From positions 127,481-163,581 of the forward strand of contig JAKJDL010000001.1 in NCBI GenBank assembly GCA_022705945.1: a stretch of 36,101 nt of DNA. The letters run 5' to 3'. The notes beneath the pieces are model-generated. The model had not been told where the DNA came from and ran no database searches. It was given only the letters and a program-made list of their open reading frames with translations. Positions 1 to 8,483 of the stretch are shown here, in pieces; positions within the stretch are counted from its first letter, which is position 1; each line of letters starts with the position of its first letter. A program made the position numbers and the translations under genes. This DNA is from Candidatus Omnitrophota bacterium (GTDB taxonomy: Bacteria > Omnitrophota > Omnitrophia > Omnitrophales > Aquincolibacteriaceae).

Positions 1-3000
1 CCCGCCGCAGCCGAGTTCCCGTTCGACGCGGCCGAGTCATAACTCGAACCCGAACGGTTCGCCGTGAAAATCAGATCCCCGTTCAGAACACTCGGAGTGA
101 ACGTCACGCGCGGTGATGTCGATGTCACCGTCGGAAGAGTGATCGCTCCGCCCGCCGCGCCGTCCACCACCGTGAACTGGGTCCCCCCGGCAATATATTC
201 CCCGCCCACCGTCACGTTCATCGTCCCGCCCGCGATATTCACCGCGGAGCCGGAGGTGATGTTCCCGAACACCGCCGCGCTATTGATCGCAAGGTTCACC
301 GTGGAAGCGGCAGACTGAGTATAAACACCCGTCACCTCCAGCGTGTTCGCACCGAGCGATACGCCGCCCGTCCCGGAAAGCGTGAGTTTGCCCGTCACCG
401 TGACCGGGGCCGTGACATTCAGCGTCGCCCCGTCGTTGACTTTGGTTTCTGCCGCGAAAATATTATGACCGAGATTCGCCGTCCCGCCGTTAAAGTTCAC
501 CGCCGTCAGATCAGCGCCTGCCACGCCGATAGCCCCGCCCACCGTCGTGTTCCCGAGAAAGTTCAGTTTCCCCAGCGTGCCCCCGGTCGTCGTCACCGCC
601 TTGGAAAGACTCGCGCCGTCAGCGACGTTCACAGTCCCGGCACCCGAAAACACGAGCGAAGAGGACGTTAGCGACGAGTTCAGGTTCAGCGTCCCGGCGT
701 TCACCGTCGTGGCTCCCGTATACGTGTTCGTCCCGCTCAGGGTTACTGTCCCCGCGGTAGTCTTGTTGAGACCGGCCGCACCCTGAAGCGCTGCCTCGAT
801 CGCTCCGGCACGTGCGTCAATATCCGTCGCGCTCGTGAGCGCGCTGTCTCCCGAGATCGTCCCGCCCGTAAGGGTCAGACTATTGACCGACTCCGCGCCG
901 CCGAGAGCCAGCTTGCCGCCCTGAACCGTCACGTCCGACGCCGTGTTCAAACGGCCGGCCGAACCTAACGTCACAGTCCCGGTATCCACCGTCACCGCTC
1001 CCGCGCCGAGCATCGCGGTAACCGTCCCGCCCGTAAGACCATACGTCGTTGCCGTCAGTGTCCCGGTCCCCGAAAGCTCCCCGGCGCTCATATTAAACAC
1101 ACCCACCGTATCATTATTCGCACCCATATTGAGTGTTGCGCCGTTCGCGGAAACAGTCACCGTTGACGTATCCGCGATCTGATTCGACTGAAGCAACGAC
1201 ACCGTCCCAGTTCCGCTCACAGACAGATCCCCAGCGATCGCGTCGACGCCGGTTTTATTCAGGTTGAGTGTGCCGCCGTTGACGGATGTCTGACCGGTAT
1301 AGGTATTGGCCGTATTGCCGTTTAGCTCAAGCGTTCCGGTGCCGGTTTTCGCAAGACCGCCCCCGCCGCTGATCGCGCCCGAAAGCGTCGTGTCGCCGCT
1401 CCCGCCCACAGTCAGTGTGTTGCCGCCGTTTGTGATGTTGCCGTTCACGATCAATTGGTTACCGCCCGATGCGTTCCCGTTCGTCCAGGTCTGCGAGGAG
1501 CCAAGCGTCACATCGCTATTGATCGTCAGCGAGCCCGAGCCGTTCTCGAGGGTAATCGCGTTCCCGGAGCTGTTCAGCGTCAGCGTGTTCCCGCTGACGC
1601 TCGCCCCGGCCGTCCCCGATTTCATTGTCAGGCTGTTGATCGTAAAATCCTGGCCGAGCGTCGTCGCGAGGTTCCCCGCGCCCGTGTAATAAAACTGAAC
1701 ATCGGATGTCGCGCCGGGGATCGCGTTCTGCGCGGAGCCGTCAGCGTTCACCCAGTTCGTACTGCCCGTGTTCCATGACCCGTTCACGCCGCCGTTCCAG
1801 AGGATCGGGTTCGCGGGATTATCCAGAGCTCCCGCATAAGCCAGTTGCAGACTGCTGCCGTTCCGGATAATGGAAAAAGAACCGGCGCTGGCAGTTCCGG
1901 CGATGCTGTTATGGTTCGTAAAAGCGCTGGTGTCTATCGTGAAAAGATTTGCTGAAAAATTCGTGATCCCGCCCGCCGCCGTCGCGATCGTCCAAGCGTA
2001 GCTGGCATATTTATTGAAACCGGAGACCACTCCCTCGATGTTTCCAAGGGTTAACCCCGTAACAGCGATCGTGAACTTACTGGCAGCAGTCGCGGCAATA
2101 TCCAAAACGCCGCTAACAGAATGGAAATCCCACCCCGGATTTGTCCCGACTGTGCCGTCGGCTTTGTTGATCTCCCACGTATACGTCCCGCCGCCGGCAT
2201 AAGTGGCGTTCCCGCTCGTGGTCAGTGTCCCGGGACTCGATCCCGGAGAAAGTGTCCCGCCGTTTGCGATCGTCAGATTTCCCGTCGTCCCGCTCCCCGA
2301 AAGAGTACCGGACGTCTGCACCGTCGTGAGATTGCTCAACGCGATCGAACCGTCCACCCTCAGCGTCCCCGCATTCACATTCGTCGCTCCGGTGTAGGTA
2401 TTCGTCCCGGATAACGTCGCCGTCCCGGCGCCAGTCTTCGTCAGCGTCGCTCCCGCGCCGCCTAGTTTGGCAGATATGGTACCCGACTCTAGCGCATATG
2501 AGGTGCCTGTCAGGATGCCTGTGGTGCCGGTGATGGCGCCACCTTTTAGAGTAACCGCTCCTACGGTATCCGTATAGCCCCCCATATCGAGGGTGCCGCC
2601 GTTTACCGTGACATCGCCGGATCCCAAGGCGTTATTGGTGCCGTAAGCAAGGGTTCCGGCTCCCACGGTAGTGAGGCCTGTGTGGGTGTTGGCTTTTGTC
2701 AAGGTAACGGTGCCTGAACCCGACATAGTAAGGGTCTTGAGGGCGCCGGTCATCCTACTGCCCATACTAACCGCTCCTGTGGTGTTGAGCAGAACGTTGC
2801 CTGATAGTGTACTCGATTGGGGTACTGCAGAATCTTCGAATGTGGCATCGCCTGATATCGGGCCTTGGTTGTTCGAAGTGTCGTAGAAGGTCGCGTTACC
2901 GTTGATCTTGCCAATGTAGTTATACGAATTGCCGTAGAAGGTCGCGTTACCGTTGATCACGCCAGTGTGGTCCTGATACGTATTGTTGTTAAAAGTCACG

Positions 3001-3599
3001 TTACCGTTGATCGTGCCGAGGTTAAACGATTTGGTTGTTACGCCACCGTTGAACGTGTATTGTGTGATCTTATTCCCGACCCCTACCCCGTTCTTGTTAT
3101 ATACTGTCCCTTTCACTTCACCGCGCCAAAGCTTTGTTGTTGCTATCACCAGTTCGTTCCCTTCGGGTGCCGCTCCATTATAGTAAGTCGTATTCAATAT
3201 CGCGTTACCGTTGACCGTGCCTCTGTTATACGAACTGCCGTTGAAAGTCGCGTTGCCGTTGATCGTGCCACTATTGTTGTTATACGAACTTCCGTTGAAG
3301 GTAGCCATCCCGGTGCCCCCGCCTATCACAAGGGTAAGAGCGTTCGACCCCGAAGCCCATATCGCGTTGTTATTGAATACTGCCGAAAGAACCGACGCGG
3401 AGCCGGCCGCGCCACCGATCGCAGCAACTTTGGCGTTGATAACCGCGTCATCGCCTGCACCGGGGACACCGTTCGACCAACTTCCCGGCGTGGTCCACTC
3501 CCCATCCGCTCCCGAGAACGCACTTTCTATCGCGTGCCCCGGCGTGACGGGAGAGAAAACGAGCGAAAATACCGCGACGAATGAAATAAGTTTTTTCAT
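1..3599 (-). CDS. Large secreted beta-strand-repeat (PATR/autotransporter-like) surface protein, N-terminal part
   Basis: One frame stays open from an ATG at 3599 to the left edge, about 1,199 residues with no stop, so the C-terminus lies outside the window. The N-terminus is a clear signal peptide (MKKLISFVAVFSLVFSP, probable cleavage after PGHA). A WSNGVPGAGDDAVIN stretch follows, typical of the start of autotransporter passengers. Residues ~90-250 hold a short repeat built on INGNATF plus a Ser/Tyr/Asn-rich linker. After that come many repeats of the LTKTGAGTATLSGTNTYTG type, the passenger-associated transport repeat, predicted to build a long beta-helix. A transporter barrel or other anchor cannot be seen because the gene is cut. 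The likely role is a surface-exposed or exported adhesin-like protein; substrate and partner are unknown. It has its own promoter. A GGGGG stretch 12 bases before the ATG is a weak ribosome site. Confidence 0.85.
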   Translation of the reverse strand, partial: MKKLISFVAVFSLVFSPVTPGHAIESAFSGADGEWTTPGSWSNGVPGAGDDAVINAKVAAIGGAAGSASVLSAVFNNNAIWASGSNALTLVIGGGTGMATFNGSSYNNNSGTINGNATFNGSSYNRGTVNGNAILNTTYYNGAAPEGNELVIATTKLWRGEVKGTVYNKNGVGVGNKITQYTFNGGVTTKSFNLGTINGNVTFNNNTYQDHTGVINGNATFYGNSYNYIGKINGNATFYDTSNNQGPISGDATFEDSAVPQSSTLSGNVLLNTTGAVSMGSRMTGALKTLTMSGSGTVTLTKANTHTGLTTVGAGTLAYGTNNALGSGDVTVNGGTLDMGGYTDTVGAVTLKGGAITGTTGILTGTSYALESGTISAKLGGAGATLTKTGAGTATLSGTNTYTGATNVNAGTLRVDGSIALSNLTTVQTSGTLSGSGTTGNLTIANGGTLSPGSSPGTLTTSGNATYAGGGTYTWEINKADGTVGTNPGWDFHSVSGVLDIAATAASKFTIAVTGLTLGNIEGVVSGFNKYASYAWTIATAAGGITNFSANLFTIDTSAFTNHNSIAGTASAGSFSIIRNGSSLQLAYAGALDNPANPILWNGGVNGSWNTGSTNWVNADGSAQNAIPGATSDVQFYYTGAGNLATTLGQDFTINSLTMKSGTAGASVSGNTLTLNSSGNAITLENGSGSLTINSDVTLGSSQTWTNGNASGGNQLIVNGNITNGGNTLTVGGSGDTTLSGAISGGGGLAKTGTGTLELNGNTANTYTGQTSVNGGTLNLNKTGVDAIAGDLSVSGTGTVSLLQSNQIADTSTVTVSANGATLNMGANNDTVGVFNMSAGELSGTGTLTATTYGLTGGTVTAMLGAGAVTVDTGTVTLGSAGRLNTASDVTVQGGKLALGGAESVNSLTLTGGTISGDSALTSATDIDARAGAIEAALQGAAGLNKTTAGTVTLSGTNTYTGATTVNAGTLNLNSSLTSSSLVFSGAGTVNVADGASLSKAVTTTGGTLGKLNFLGNTTVGGAIGVAGADLTAVNFNGGTANLGHNIFAAETKVNDGATLNVTAPVTVTGKLTLSGTGGVSLGANTLEVTGVYTQSAASTVNLAINSAAVFGNITSGSAVNIAGGTMNVTVGGEYIAGGTQFTVVDGAAGGAITLPTVTSTSPRVTFTPSVLNGDLIFTANRSGSSYDSAASNGNSAAA

Positions 3600-3740
3600 G
3601 GTTTTACGGGCCCCCTGAATGGTGGTTCTATCCGCTGAAAAAATCCGGACGCCGGTTCAAGCGTTTTTTGCGCCTCCTCAGCGTCCGCAATGTCCCTGTT
3701 GAAAGCCTTTTTGTTCATAATCCGTGAACGATTTGTTCAA

Positions 3741-3769
3741 ATCCTATAAACAGATTGCGTAAAGGTCAA
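3741..3769 (-). promoter_or_regulatory. Promoter of the large surface-protein gene
   Basis: On the minus strand TTGACC (3769-3764) and TAGGAT (3746-3741) are separated by exactly 17 bases, a good sigma-70-type pair. Transcription would start near 3734, leaving a leader of about 135 bases before the ATG at 3599. The leader contains small AT-rich inverted repeats (GTTCA/TGAAC), but I recognise no riboswitch in it. Confidence 0.6.
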
Positions 3770-3815
3770 GAAATAACTCCGAGCCGTCTTTTTGCCCCGC
3801 CGCTTTGACCCTTCC

Positions 3816-3847
3816 AAGACCCGGTCTTTTCCGAAAGACCGGGTCTT
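3816..3847. terminator. Perfect 14-bp hairpin between the metallo-hydrolase and the surface-protein gene
   Basis: AAGACCCGGTCTTT and AAAGACCGGGTCTT form a perfect 14-bp stem with a 4-base loop. It lies about 105 bases past the stop of the metallo-hydrolase gene and upstream of the surface-protein promoter. Neither side has a T-run, so intrinsic termination is uncertain. It may be a transcript-end stabiliser or a rho-dependent end. Confidence 0.4.
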
Positions 3848-3951
3848 GCGGGGGGCTTTGACGCTCCGCCCGCTCTCTTTATTGACGGCACCCGCCGTCC
3901 TTCTGTTGAGTAATAAATTTTGCATCCGCGCCCCGTCGGCACAGGTTTGTT

Positions 3952-5061
3952 TTATCCCACCAGCCGCGAGCCGTCCCAGACGAGCGTCTGTCCATGCTTC
4001 GGAACCTTGAAAGAACTTTCCGGGACAAGATGTTTTTTCAGGCTTGCGCGCAACAAAACGGGAGGTTCATCCAGCGGCTCATCGCTCAGATTTTCGAATG
4101 TCCCCCAATGGATGGCTATGGCGCTTTTTGCGCCTGTGTCTTTCATTGCGAGGACTGCCTCTTCCGGATCGAAGTGCGAGCCTTTCATGAACCACCTCGG
4201 AGCGTAGCCGCCGATGGAGATCGCCGCCACATCCGCGTCCCCGATACTTTGATGAATGTCCGGAATGTCCCTCGAATATCCGGAGTCCGACGAAAACCAG
4301 AAGGTGAACCCGTCCGCGAGAACAGCCCAGCTTCCCCAGAGAGTTTTATACCGGTCAAACAGGGAGCGCGCGCTCCAGTGCTGGACGGCAAGAAAACGGA
4401 AGGTGACCGCCCCATTCTCTCCCTCCGCTTTTAAGTCCTCATCCCAGCCCATCGCAAAAACATTCTGATTTTCACCCCGCATCACCGAGCCCTTGATGTT
4501 TTTTGAAAACCATTTCCCGACGCCGAGAGGAACGAGAAATTTCGGGGCACCCCCTTTCCGGTCCATCAATCTCTGTACTGTGTCTTTGTCCAAATGGTCA
4601 TAATGGTTGTGCGAAAGAAGAACGTAATCAATGCGGGGAAGCCGTTCGAAGGGAATCCCGGGCTTTTGATGCCGCCGCGGCCCGGCCCATTTCACAGGCG
4701 AGGCCGCATCCCCCCAGTGCGGGTCGGTCAGGATATTGATCCCGTTGATCTGGACAAGCAGTGTGGCGTGACCGACCCATGTAATGCGGATCTTTCGGGA
4801 GTCTTCATGGATCAGATCAAGGTCCGGGTCAATTCCTTCGATCGGCTTTTTCGGAGCCCGGCGCCCGGACGAAGTGAGCCGCTCCCACTGCCATTTAAGC
4901 AGGCCCCGTCCTTCGGCACGTTCGGTGTAGCGGTTTTTAAACCGGTTCGATAATCCGGAATTTGCCCCGGATGAAGAGTCCGCAAGCCCGGCCCGCGAGG
5001 TCTGCAGGAAACAGAGACCCAACAAACCCAGAAAGGCAAGGACATTTCCCGTCTTATTCAT
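3952..5061 (-). CDS. Exported MBL-fold metallo-hydrolase (NAPE-PLD/RomA/UlaG-like)
   Basis: The 369-residue protein has an N-terminal hydrophobic segment (residues ~7-20) that would act as signal or anchor. The family core follows: WVGHAT (95-100), TDPHW (112-116), the metal-binding SHNHYDHLD (150-158), QHWSAR (227-232), SSDSGY (257-262) and IHWG (317-320). The order and spacing match bacterial relatives of N-acyl-phosphatidylethanolamine phospholipase D, which bind two metal ions and cleave phosphoester or related bonds. Several members act on lipids, so a periplasmic or envelope lipid substrate is plausible but not shown. The ATG is preceded by GGAG at good spacing. The gene stands alone, behind the large hairpin at 5196-5267. 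Confidence 0.85.
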   Translation of the reverse strand: MNKTGNVLAFLGLLGLCFLQTSRAGLADSSSGANSGLSNRFKNRYTERAEGRGLLKWQWERLTSSGRRAPKKPIEGIDPDLDLIHEDSRKIRITWVGHATLLVQINGINILTDPHWGDAASPVKWAGPRRHQKPGIPFERLPRIDYVLLSHNHYDHLDKDTVQRLMDRKGGAPKFLVPLGVGKWFSKNIKGSVMRGENQNVFAMGWDEDLKAEGENGAVTFRFLAVQHWSARSLFDRYKTLWGSWAVLADGFTFWFSSDSGYSRDIPDIHQSIGDADVAAISIGGYAPRWFMKGSHFDPEEAVLAMKDTGAKSAIAIHWGTFENLSDEPLDEPPVLLRASLKKHLVPESSFKVPKHGQTLVWDGSRLVG

Positions 5062-5195
5062 AAAATGCTCCGGCGATTCGCGCGTCGTCAGCCGTGCCCT
5101 GCGGGGTGTTCTTTTTCAAAATCATCGACCGTCCTTCGGAAGGTTCCGCTTTTGAAATCTGTCCCGGGTCCGCGGAAAACCGTGTTATTCTCGAC

Positions 5196-5267
5196 AAAAA
5201 AGAACCGCGCCCGATCTTTCGGGAGGTTTCCGAACCAATCCACAAAAAACCGGGCGCGGCTCTTTTT
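5196..5267. terminator. Large bidirectional terminator-like hairpin between the DUF11 and metallo-hydrolase genes
   Basis: The arms AAAAAGAACCGCGCCCG and CGGGCGCGGCTCTTTTT pair over about 17 bp with one G-U. Both strands end in a T-run. The ~37-base loop contains two smaller hairpins on the minus strand (GGTT/AACC and CCCG/CGGG). It lies just past the DUF11 gene stop and should end its transcript. Confidence 0.7.
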
Positions 5268-5292
5268 ATGCGTTTTTAAACAGCTGCCGGAA

Positions 5293-6078
5293 TCAATAAA
5301 CGTGCGTCGATTCGGTCTCGTCTACGGAACGCTTGAGTGCATCACTCGTGAGCTTGACCGATGTGCGGTGATCGCCCGTCGACTGGGCCTTGGCCGTCAC
5401 TTCCCACGTCGCCTTGTGGCCGGGGGCCAGTGAGGCAAGAGGGGCAAATTCGACGGACCTGGAACCTTGCGCCCTGCCCTGCGTCGGACCGGTCGAGGAA
5501 ACATAATCAAAGTTTTCTTCAAAACTCACCCTGATCACGATATTCTCATCAACGGCATTCCCCTGGTTGGTCACGGTCACGTAGAACTTCTCTATCCCGC
5601 CGACCTGAACCGGATCTTCCGTATCAATCACTTCGAGAAGAATTGCCGGCATTCCGAGTTTGGGACCAAGGCAGAGGGTCTGGCTATGGACCGCCTTGGT
5701 GCACATAACGAACGAATCGACGGCTGTCGCTTTCCCGCTGATCGTGATTGTTCTGGTTTCTCCCGGTTTCATGGAACCAAGATTCCACTGAGCGGTCTCT
5801 CCCGCGGTGCCGGAGGCCTGGGGTGAGGCCGTTTCCAGTTCATATCCGCCCGGGAATTTTTCGGTAACAAGCACATCGTCCAGCTGGCATCCCGAAGGAT
5901 TCGTGACTCGAATCGTGTAAGCGTAAGGCTTCCCGACCACGATCTGCTCGGGCATATCCTTCTCGATCCGAAGCTGGGATGTTTGACTGCCGCTAATCGC
6001 GAAGGCTGACGGAACCAGCGAAAGGCCCGCAATAGCAACAACCGCGGCCGTGAGAACTGCAATTTTTGTAAAATTCAT
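5293..6078 (-). CDS. Secreted DUF11-domain protein
   Basis: The 261-residue protein has a clear signal peptide, likely cleaved after SAFA near residue 27. Two immunoglobulin-like DUF11 repeats follow: one with YAYTIRVTNPSGCQLDDVLV and a LGSMKPGETRTITI strand, the second with EKFYVTVTNQGNAVDENIVI and LASLAPGHKATWEV. DUF11 repeats are found in bacterial surface proteins, including the chlamydial cysteine-rich envelope protein OmcB. Four cysteines in the first half could form disulfides in the periplasm. There is a strong AGGAGG before two adjacent ATGs; the second, at 6078, has the better spacing (6 bases), the first would be 6081. It is a single gene with its own promoter and terminator. A structural envelope role is inference. 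Confidence 0.8.
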   Translation of the reverse strand: MNFTKIAVLTAAVVAIAGLSLVPSAFAISGSQTSQLRIEKDMPEQIVVGKPYAYTIRVTNPSGCQLDDVLVTEKFPGGYELETASPQASGTAGETAQWNLGSMKPGETRTITISGKATAVDSFVMCTKAVHSQTLCLGPKLGMPAILLEVIDTEDPVQVGGIEKFYVTVTNQGNAVDENIVIRVSFEENFDYVSSTGPTQGRAQGSRSVEFAPLASLAPGHKATWEVTAKAQSTGDHRTSVKLTSDALKRSVDETESTHVY

Positions 6079-6176
6079 CATCTTCCTCCTTGTGGGTCAC
6101 AGCCGGCGAACACCTCACCGGCTTCGGTTATCGGGAGATTTCACGTCCGGAAGAACTCCGCCGCAAATTCGTTTTT

Positions 6177-6205
6177 AGTGTAGCGCCACGGCAAACACGG
6201 GTCAA
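6177..6205 (-). promoter_or_regulatory. Promoter of the DUF11 gene
   Basis: TTGACC (6205-6200) and TACACT (6182-6177) are separated by 17 bases on the minus strand. The start should be near 6170, giving a leader of about 90 bases. That leader holds a hairpin with GCCGG/CCGGC arms at about 6103-6123, just upstream of the AGGAGG. Confidence 0.6.
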
Positions 6206-6285
6206 TCGCAATTCGCAATTCCCGGGCGCCGCGGGCAAGGCAAAAAACACGGCCGCATGTTCAACATACCGGAGACCGTTTTGCG

Positions 6286-6714
6286 TCAATTTTTGTATTT
6301 GATCATCGTCCCCTTGGCAGAAACCGTGGCCTTTGAGGAGAGGGTCACATAAGCCGGAGCATAGTGATATTCCGCGCCGATAACAGCGTCCGCATCGGAT
6401 GATCGGGCTTTCGCTCCCAGCTTTTCAAAAATCATTTCCTTGTATTGTTGCGTCTTGGCATCCAGAGCCGCTTGGGTATCGGCGGGGATCACGCCCGAAA
6501 CCCGTTCGTCTCTGGAGACGTATCCCGCAAGACCCTTAACCGTGTCTTCCATACTTTCGGCGATCTGTTCGCTCACAGAAACGGGACCAAGCACCTCATG
6601 CGCCTTGGTAATATCCCTCGTTTCCAAAACGACAACCTTTCTGGGTTCCGCTTTCGTCGCGCAACCCGCCCATAGCACCATGACCGCTACTCCGGCCGCT
6701 ACATAAAATTTCAT
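6286..6714 (-). CDS. YbjQ-like (DUF74-type) lipoprotein
   Basis: The protein starts MKFYVAAGVAVMVLWAGC, a lipoprotein signal with lipobox LWAGC, so it should be lipidated at Cys18. The C-terminal half has ARSSDADAVIGAEYHY followed by a strand ending VSAKGTMIKY, which resembles YbjQ/DUF74 domains (pentamer-forming small domains of unclear function, sometimes called heavy-metal-binding). The match is by pattern only. The chosen ATG is preceded by AAGGAGGG at 5-6 bases, which rules out the in-frame ATG 21 bases upstream. No linked gene suggests a partner. Confidence 0.7.
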   Translation of the reverse strand: MKFYVAAGVAVMVLWAGCATKAEPRKVVVLETRDITKAHEVLGPVSVSEQIAESMEDTVKGLAGYVSRDERVSGVIPADTQAALDAKTQQYKEMIFEKLGAKARSSDADAVIGAEYHYAPAYVTLSSKATVSAKGTMIKYKN

Positions 6715-6827
6715 CGCTCCCTCCTTGTTTTGCATTCCGTGTTATCCCGGTGAAAATTAGCACGATTCATCCGCTTTGGCTATCAAAAGAAACCGGGGAA
6801 AGGCAAAAATCATTTCCGTTCCTTCTC

Positions 6828-6855
6828 TTTAACCGGAACCCGTTTTCCGGTTAAA
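6828..6855. other. Hairpin at the end of the CYTH gene
   Basis: TTTAACCGGAA and TTCCGGTTAAA form a perfect 11-bp stem that includes the CYTH stop codon. No T-run follows on the minus strand, so it is at best a weak terminator. Confidence 0.35.
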
Positions 6856-7429
6856 AACTCAGGGCGGGATTTCCGGACTTTGCTTTTCGCCGAGGTTTCT
6901 CTTTTCCCCGCCGGGCTGATTTTAGAATCCGGTCGCTATAGGAATCCGCGATCAGGTCTTCCTTCGGGATACCGAGAGCTTTTTGATAAAACTCGCATTG
7001 TGCCCTGAGTTTCGCCGTCCCCGACTTCCGTGAGCGGCCCTGAGCCTCGATCTCGAAAAAGTTTCCAAGCCCTTTGACACGGTCGATGTGGAATTTCACG
7101 TTCCCTATAAAATAGATCTCGCGCCTCTTGTCAACCACGGTCAGGACGGAACAGACGGCCGTCAGTATCTTTTTCATCATTTTAGGATCGGGGCATTTAA
7201 AAAGGACGGCCTTGCAGTGTTTGGAACTTCTCTGATCAGCCCGCTCATAATAGATCAGGGCATTCTCGATAATCCCTTCCCGGAGCTTTAGGCGCCCGCG
7301 GGAAACCCTGAAATAAGTGTCAATCTGCCGGTCCACTCCCCGGAAATCGGCGTGATATGCGCGTAAAAAACGGCGGATATTCCCGGGCCGGGAACAACGG
7401 GCCTTGATCTCAACACTCACGGAAGGCAT
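6851..7429 (-). CDS. CYTH-domain protein (class IV adenylate cyclase-like)
   Basis: The protein shows the hallmarks of the CyaB-like branch of the CYTH fold: an N-terminal EIKARC strand in place of the textbook ExExK, then QIDTYFRV, GRLKLREG, LIYYERAD, VVDKRREIYF, VKFHIDRVKGLG and FFEIEAQ. CYTH enzymes form a beta-tunnel that binds triphosphate groups and two metals. Members are adenylate cyclases, thiamine triphosphatases or inorganic triphosphatases, and which one this is cannot be told from the sequence. Length (192 residues from this ATG) fits the family. Both the ATG at 7429 and a TTG at 7465 lack a clear ribosome site; I chose the ATG because the family begins right before the EIKAR strand. 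The tail is Arg/Lys-rich. Confidence 0.8.
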   Translation of the reverse strand: MPSVSVEIKARCSRPGNIRRFLRAYHADFRGVDRQIDTYFRVSRGRLKLREGIIENALIYYERADQRSSKHCKAVLFKCPDPKMMKKILTAVCSVLTVVDKRREIYFIGNVKFHIDRVKGLGNFFEIEAQGRSRKSGTAKLRAQCEFYQKALGIPKEDLIADSYSDRILKSARRGKEKPRRKAKSGNPALSF

Positions 7430-7597
7430 AAACCGTAATTCGGACGGGGGCCAAAGACAGCGCAAAACACAGCGCCTCCGCCCTTCCCGCTTTCCTTCGC
7501 TGTCCGGATATCGGAAGATTCCGATCGGGTCCCAACCGGCCCGGGCATGATGTTGTAGTCATCTGTCTTCTTCAACGGATCTTCCCGAAAGTCCCGG

Positions 7598-8455
7598 TTA
7601 TTCTCCCGAACCAAACGGGTTTTTGATCCGGCTCGTAATCCCGCTCGTTACACTTTTGACGCCCCCGGTCACGCTGCTTGCCGCGTCCTTGACGGTATCC
7701 TGCGCGTCTCCGGCAATCGAGGCAGCGCTTTTAAGAGTGTCCAGCCCCTTGGAAGCGGTTTGGGCGGCAAGGTCAGAGGCCGTCCCGACAATCCCGCCGA
7801 CGCTGGACTGCAAATTACCCAAATCAAAATTGGTGAGGACCGCCAACGGTGTCCTTGTCATGACCCGGAGAACGATCAGCCGGACCATGGTTCCCGGTTC
7901 CGTAATATTGTGAAAAGTTTCATCAAGTCCGATATTGAACTCCCGGGTCACGGGCCGGTTGCCGCTCATGTCAATATAAACCACTTTCCCGATTTTAAGC
8001 CGAACCGTGTCCAGTTGCATGGGCATGGTTTTTGCTTCCTTTTTGGGAGCGCCGGGAGCCTCGGCAGCCGGTTTTCCCTGATCCAGCCCTTTGATCGAAT
8101 TGATGTTGAGCTTCCCGTCTTTCCCGCGCACAACCGTAAACTGATTGAGATCAAGCTCGATTTTCTCCATGTGGAGCCTGCCCTTCAGGATATTCGTCAG
8201 ATGATAATCCGCGTAGATCCTCGGCATATTCACCATCAGGGAATCGCCAAATCCTTCCGGGTTTCCTACCTCAAGCCCCCGGATATCAAGATGGCTTTTC
8301 CCCAGACCGATATCGAGCTTTTGAATACTTGCGGGAAGCCCTACCGCAATACCCGCTCCCTTCTCGATCGCCGTTTTGACAATAATGTTGCGGCCAAGCA
8401 CCAGGCCGGCGATCACAACAAGGGCAAGGATTAAAATATTTCTCAAAATCTTCAT
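7598..8455 (-). CDS. AsmA-family envelope protein
   Basis: An N-terminal membrane anchor (residues ~5-22) is followed by an AsmA-like region: IQKLDIGLGKSHLDIRGLEV, then GRLHMEKIELDLNQF and GKLNINSIKGL. This matches the start of AsmA/DUF748-type proteins, which bridge or modulate the periplasmic side of the envelope and are linked to phospholipid transport. At 285 residues it is short for AsmA, holding only the N-terminal domain. The C-terminal ~75 residues are a Ser/Ala/Thr/Gly-rich amphipathic repeat, which is unusual. The ATG follows GGAGGGG at good spacing. The upstream phosphatase gene ends 28 bases before, so the two are probably cotranscribed. Confidence 0.8.
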   Translation of the reverse strand: MKILRNILILALVVIAGLVLGRNIIVKTAIEKGAGIAVGLPASIQKLDIGLGKSHLDIRGLEVGNPEGFGDSLMVNMPRIYADYHLTNILKGRLHMEKIELDLNQFTVVRGKDGKLNINSIKGLDQGKPAAEAPGAPKKEAKTMPMQLDTVRLKIGKVVYIDMSGNRPVTREFNIGLDETFHNITEPGTMVRLIVLRVMTRTPLAVLTNFDLGNLQSSVGGIVGTASDLAAQTASKGLDTLKSAASIAGDAQDTVKDAASSVTGGVKSVTSGITSRIKNPFGSGE

Positions 8456-8483
8456 GGTCCCCTCCTTCGGTAAACAGTGTTTA

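Noticed and set aside
2880-3340. Possible CRISPR or tandem DNA repeat array
   Set aside because: The repeated units are in frame, vary at third positions and encode the NGNATF protein repeat; spacing is irregular.
2865-3584. 239-codon plus-strand frame with VAVDRA-like repeats
   Set aside because: Its repeats mirror the repeats of the minus-strand surface protein; no start signal.
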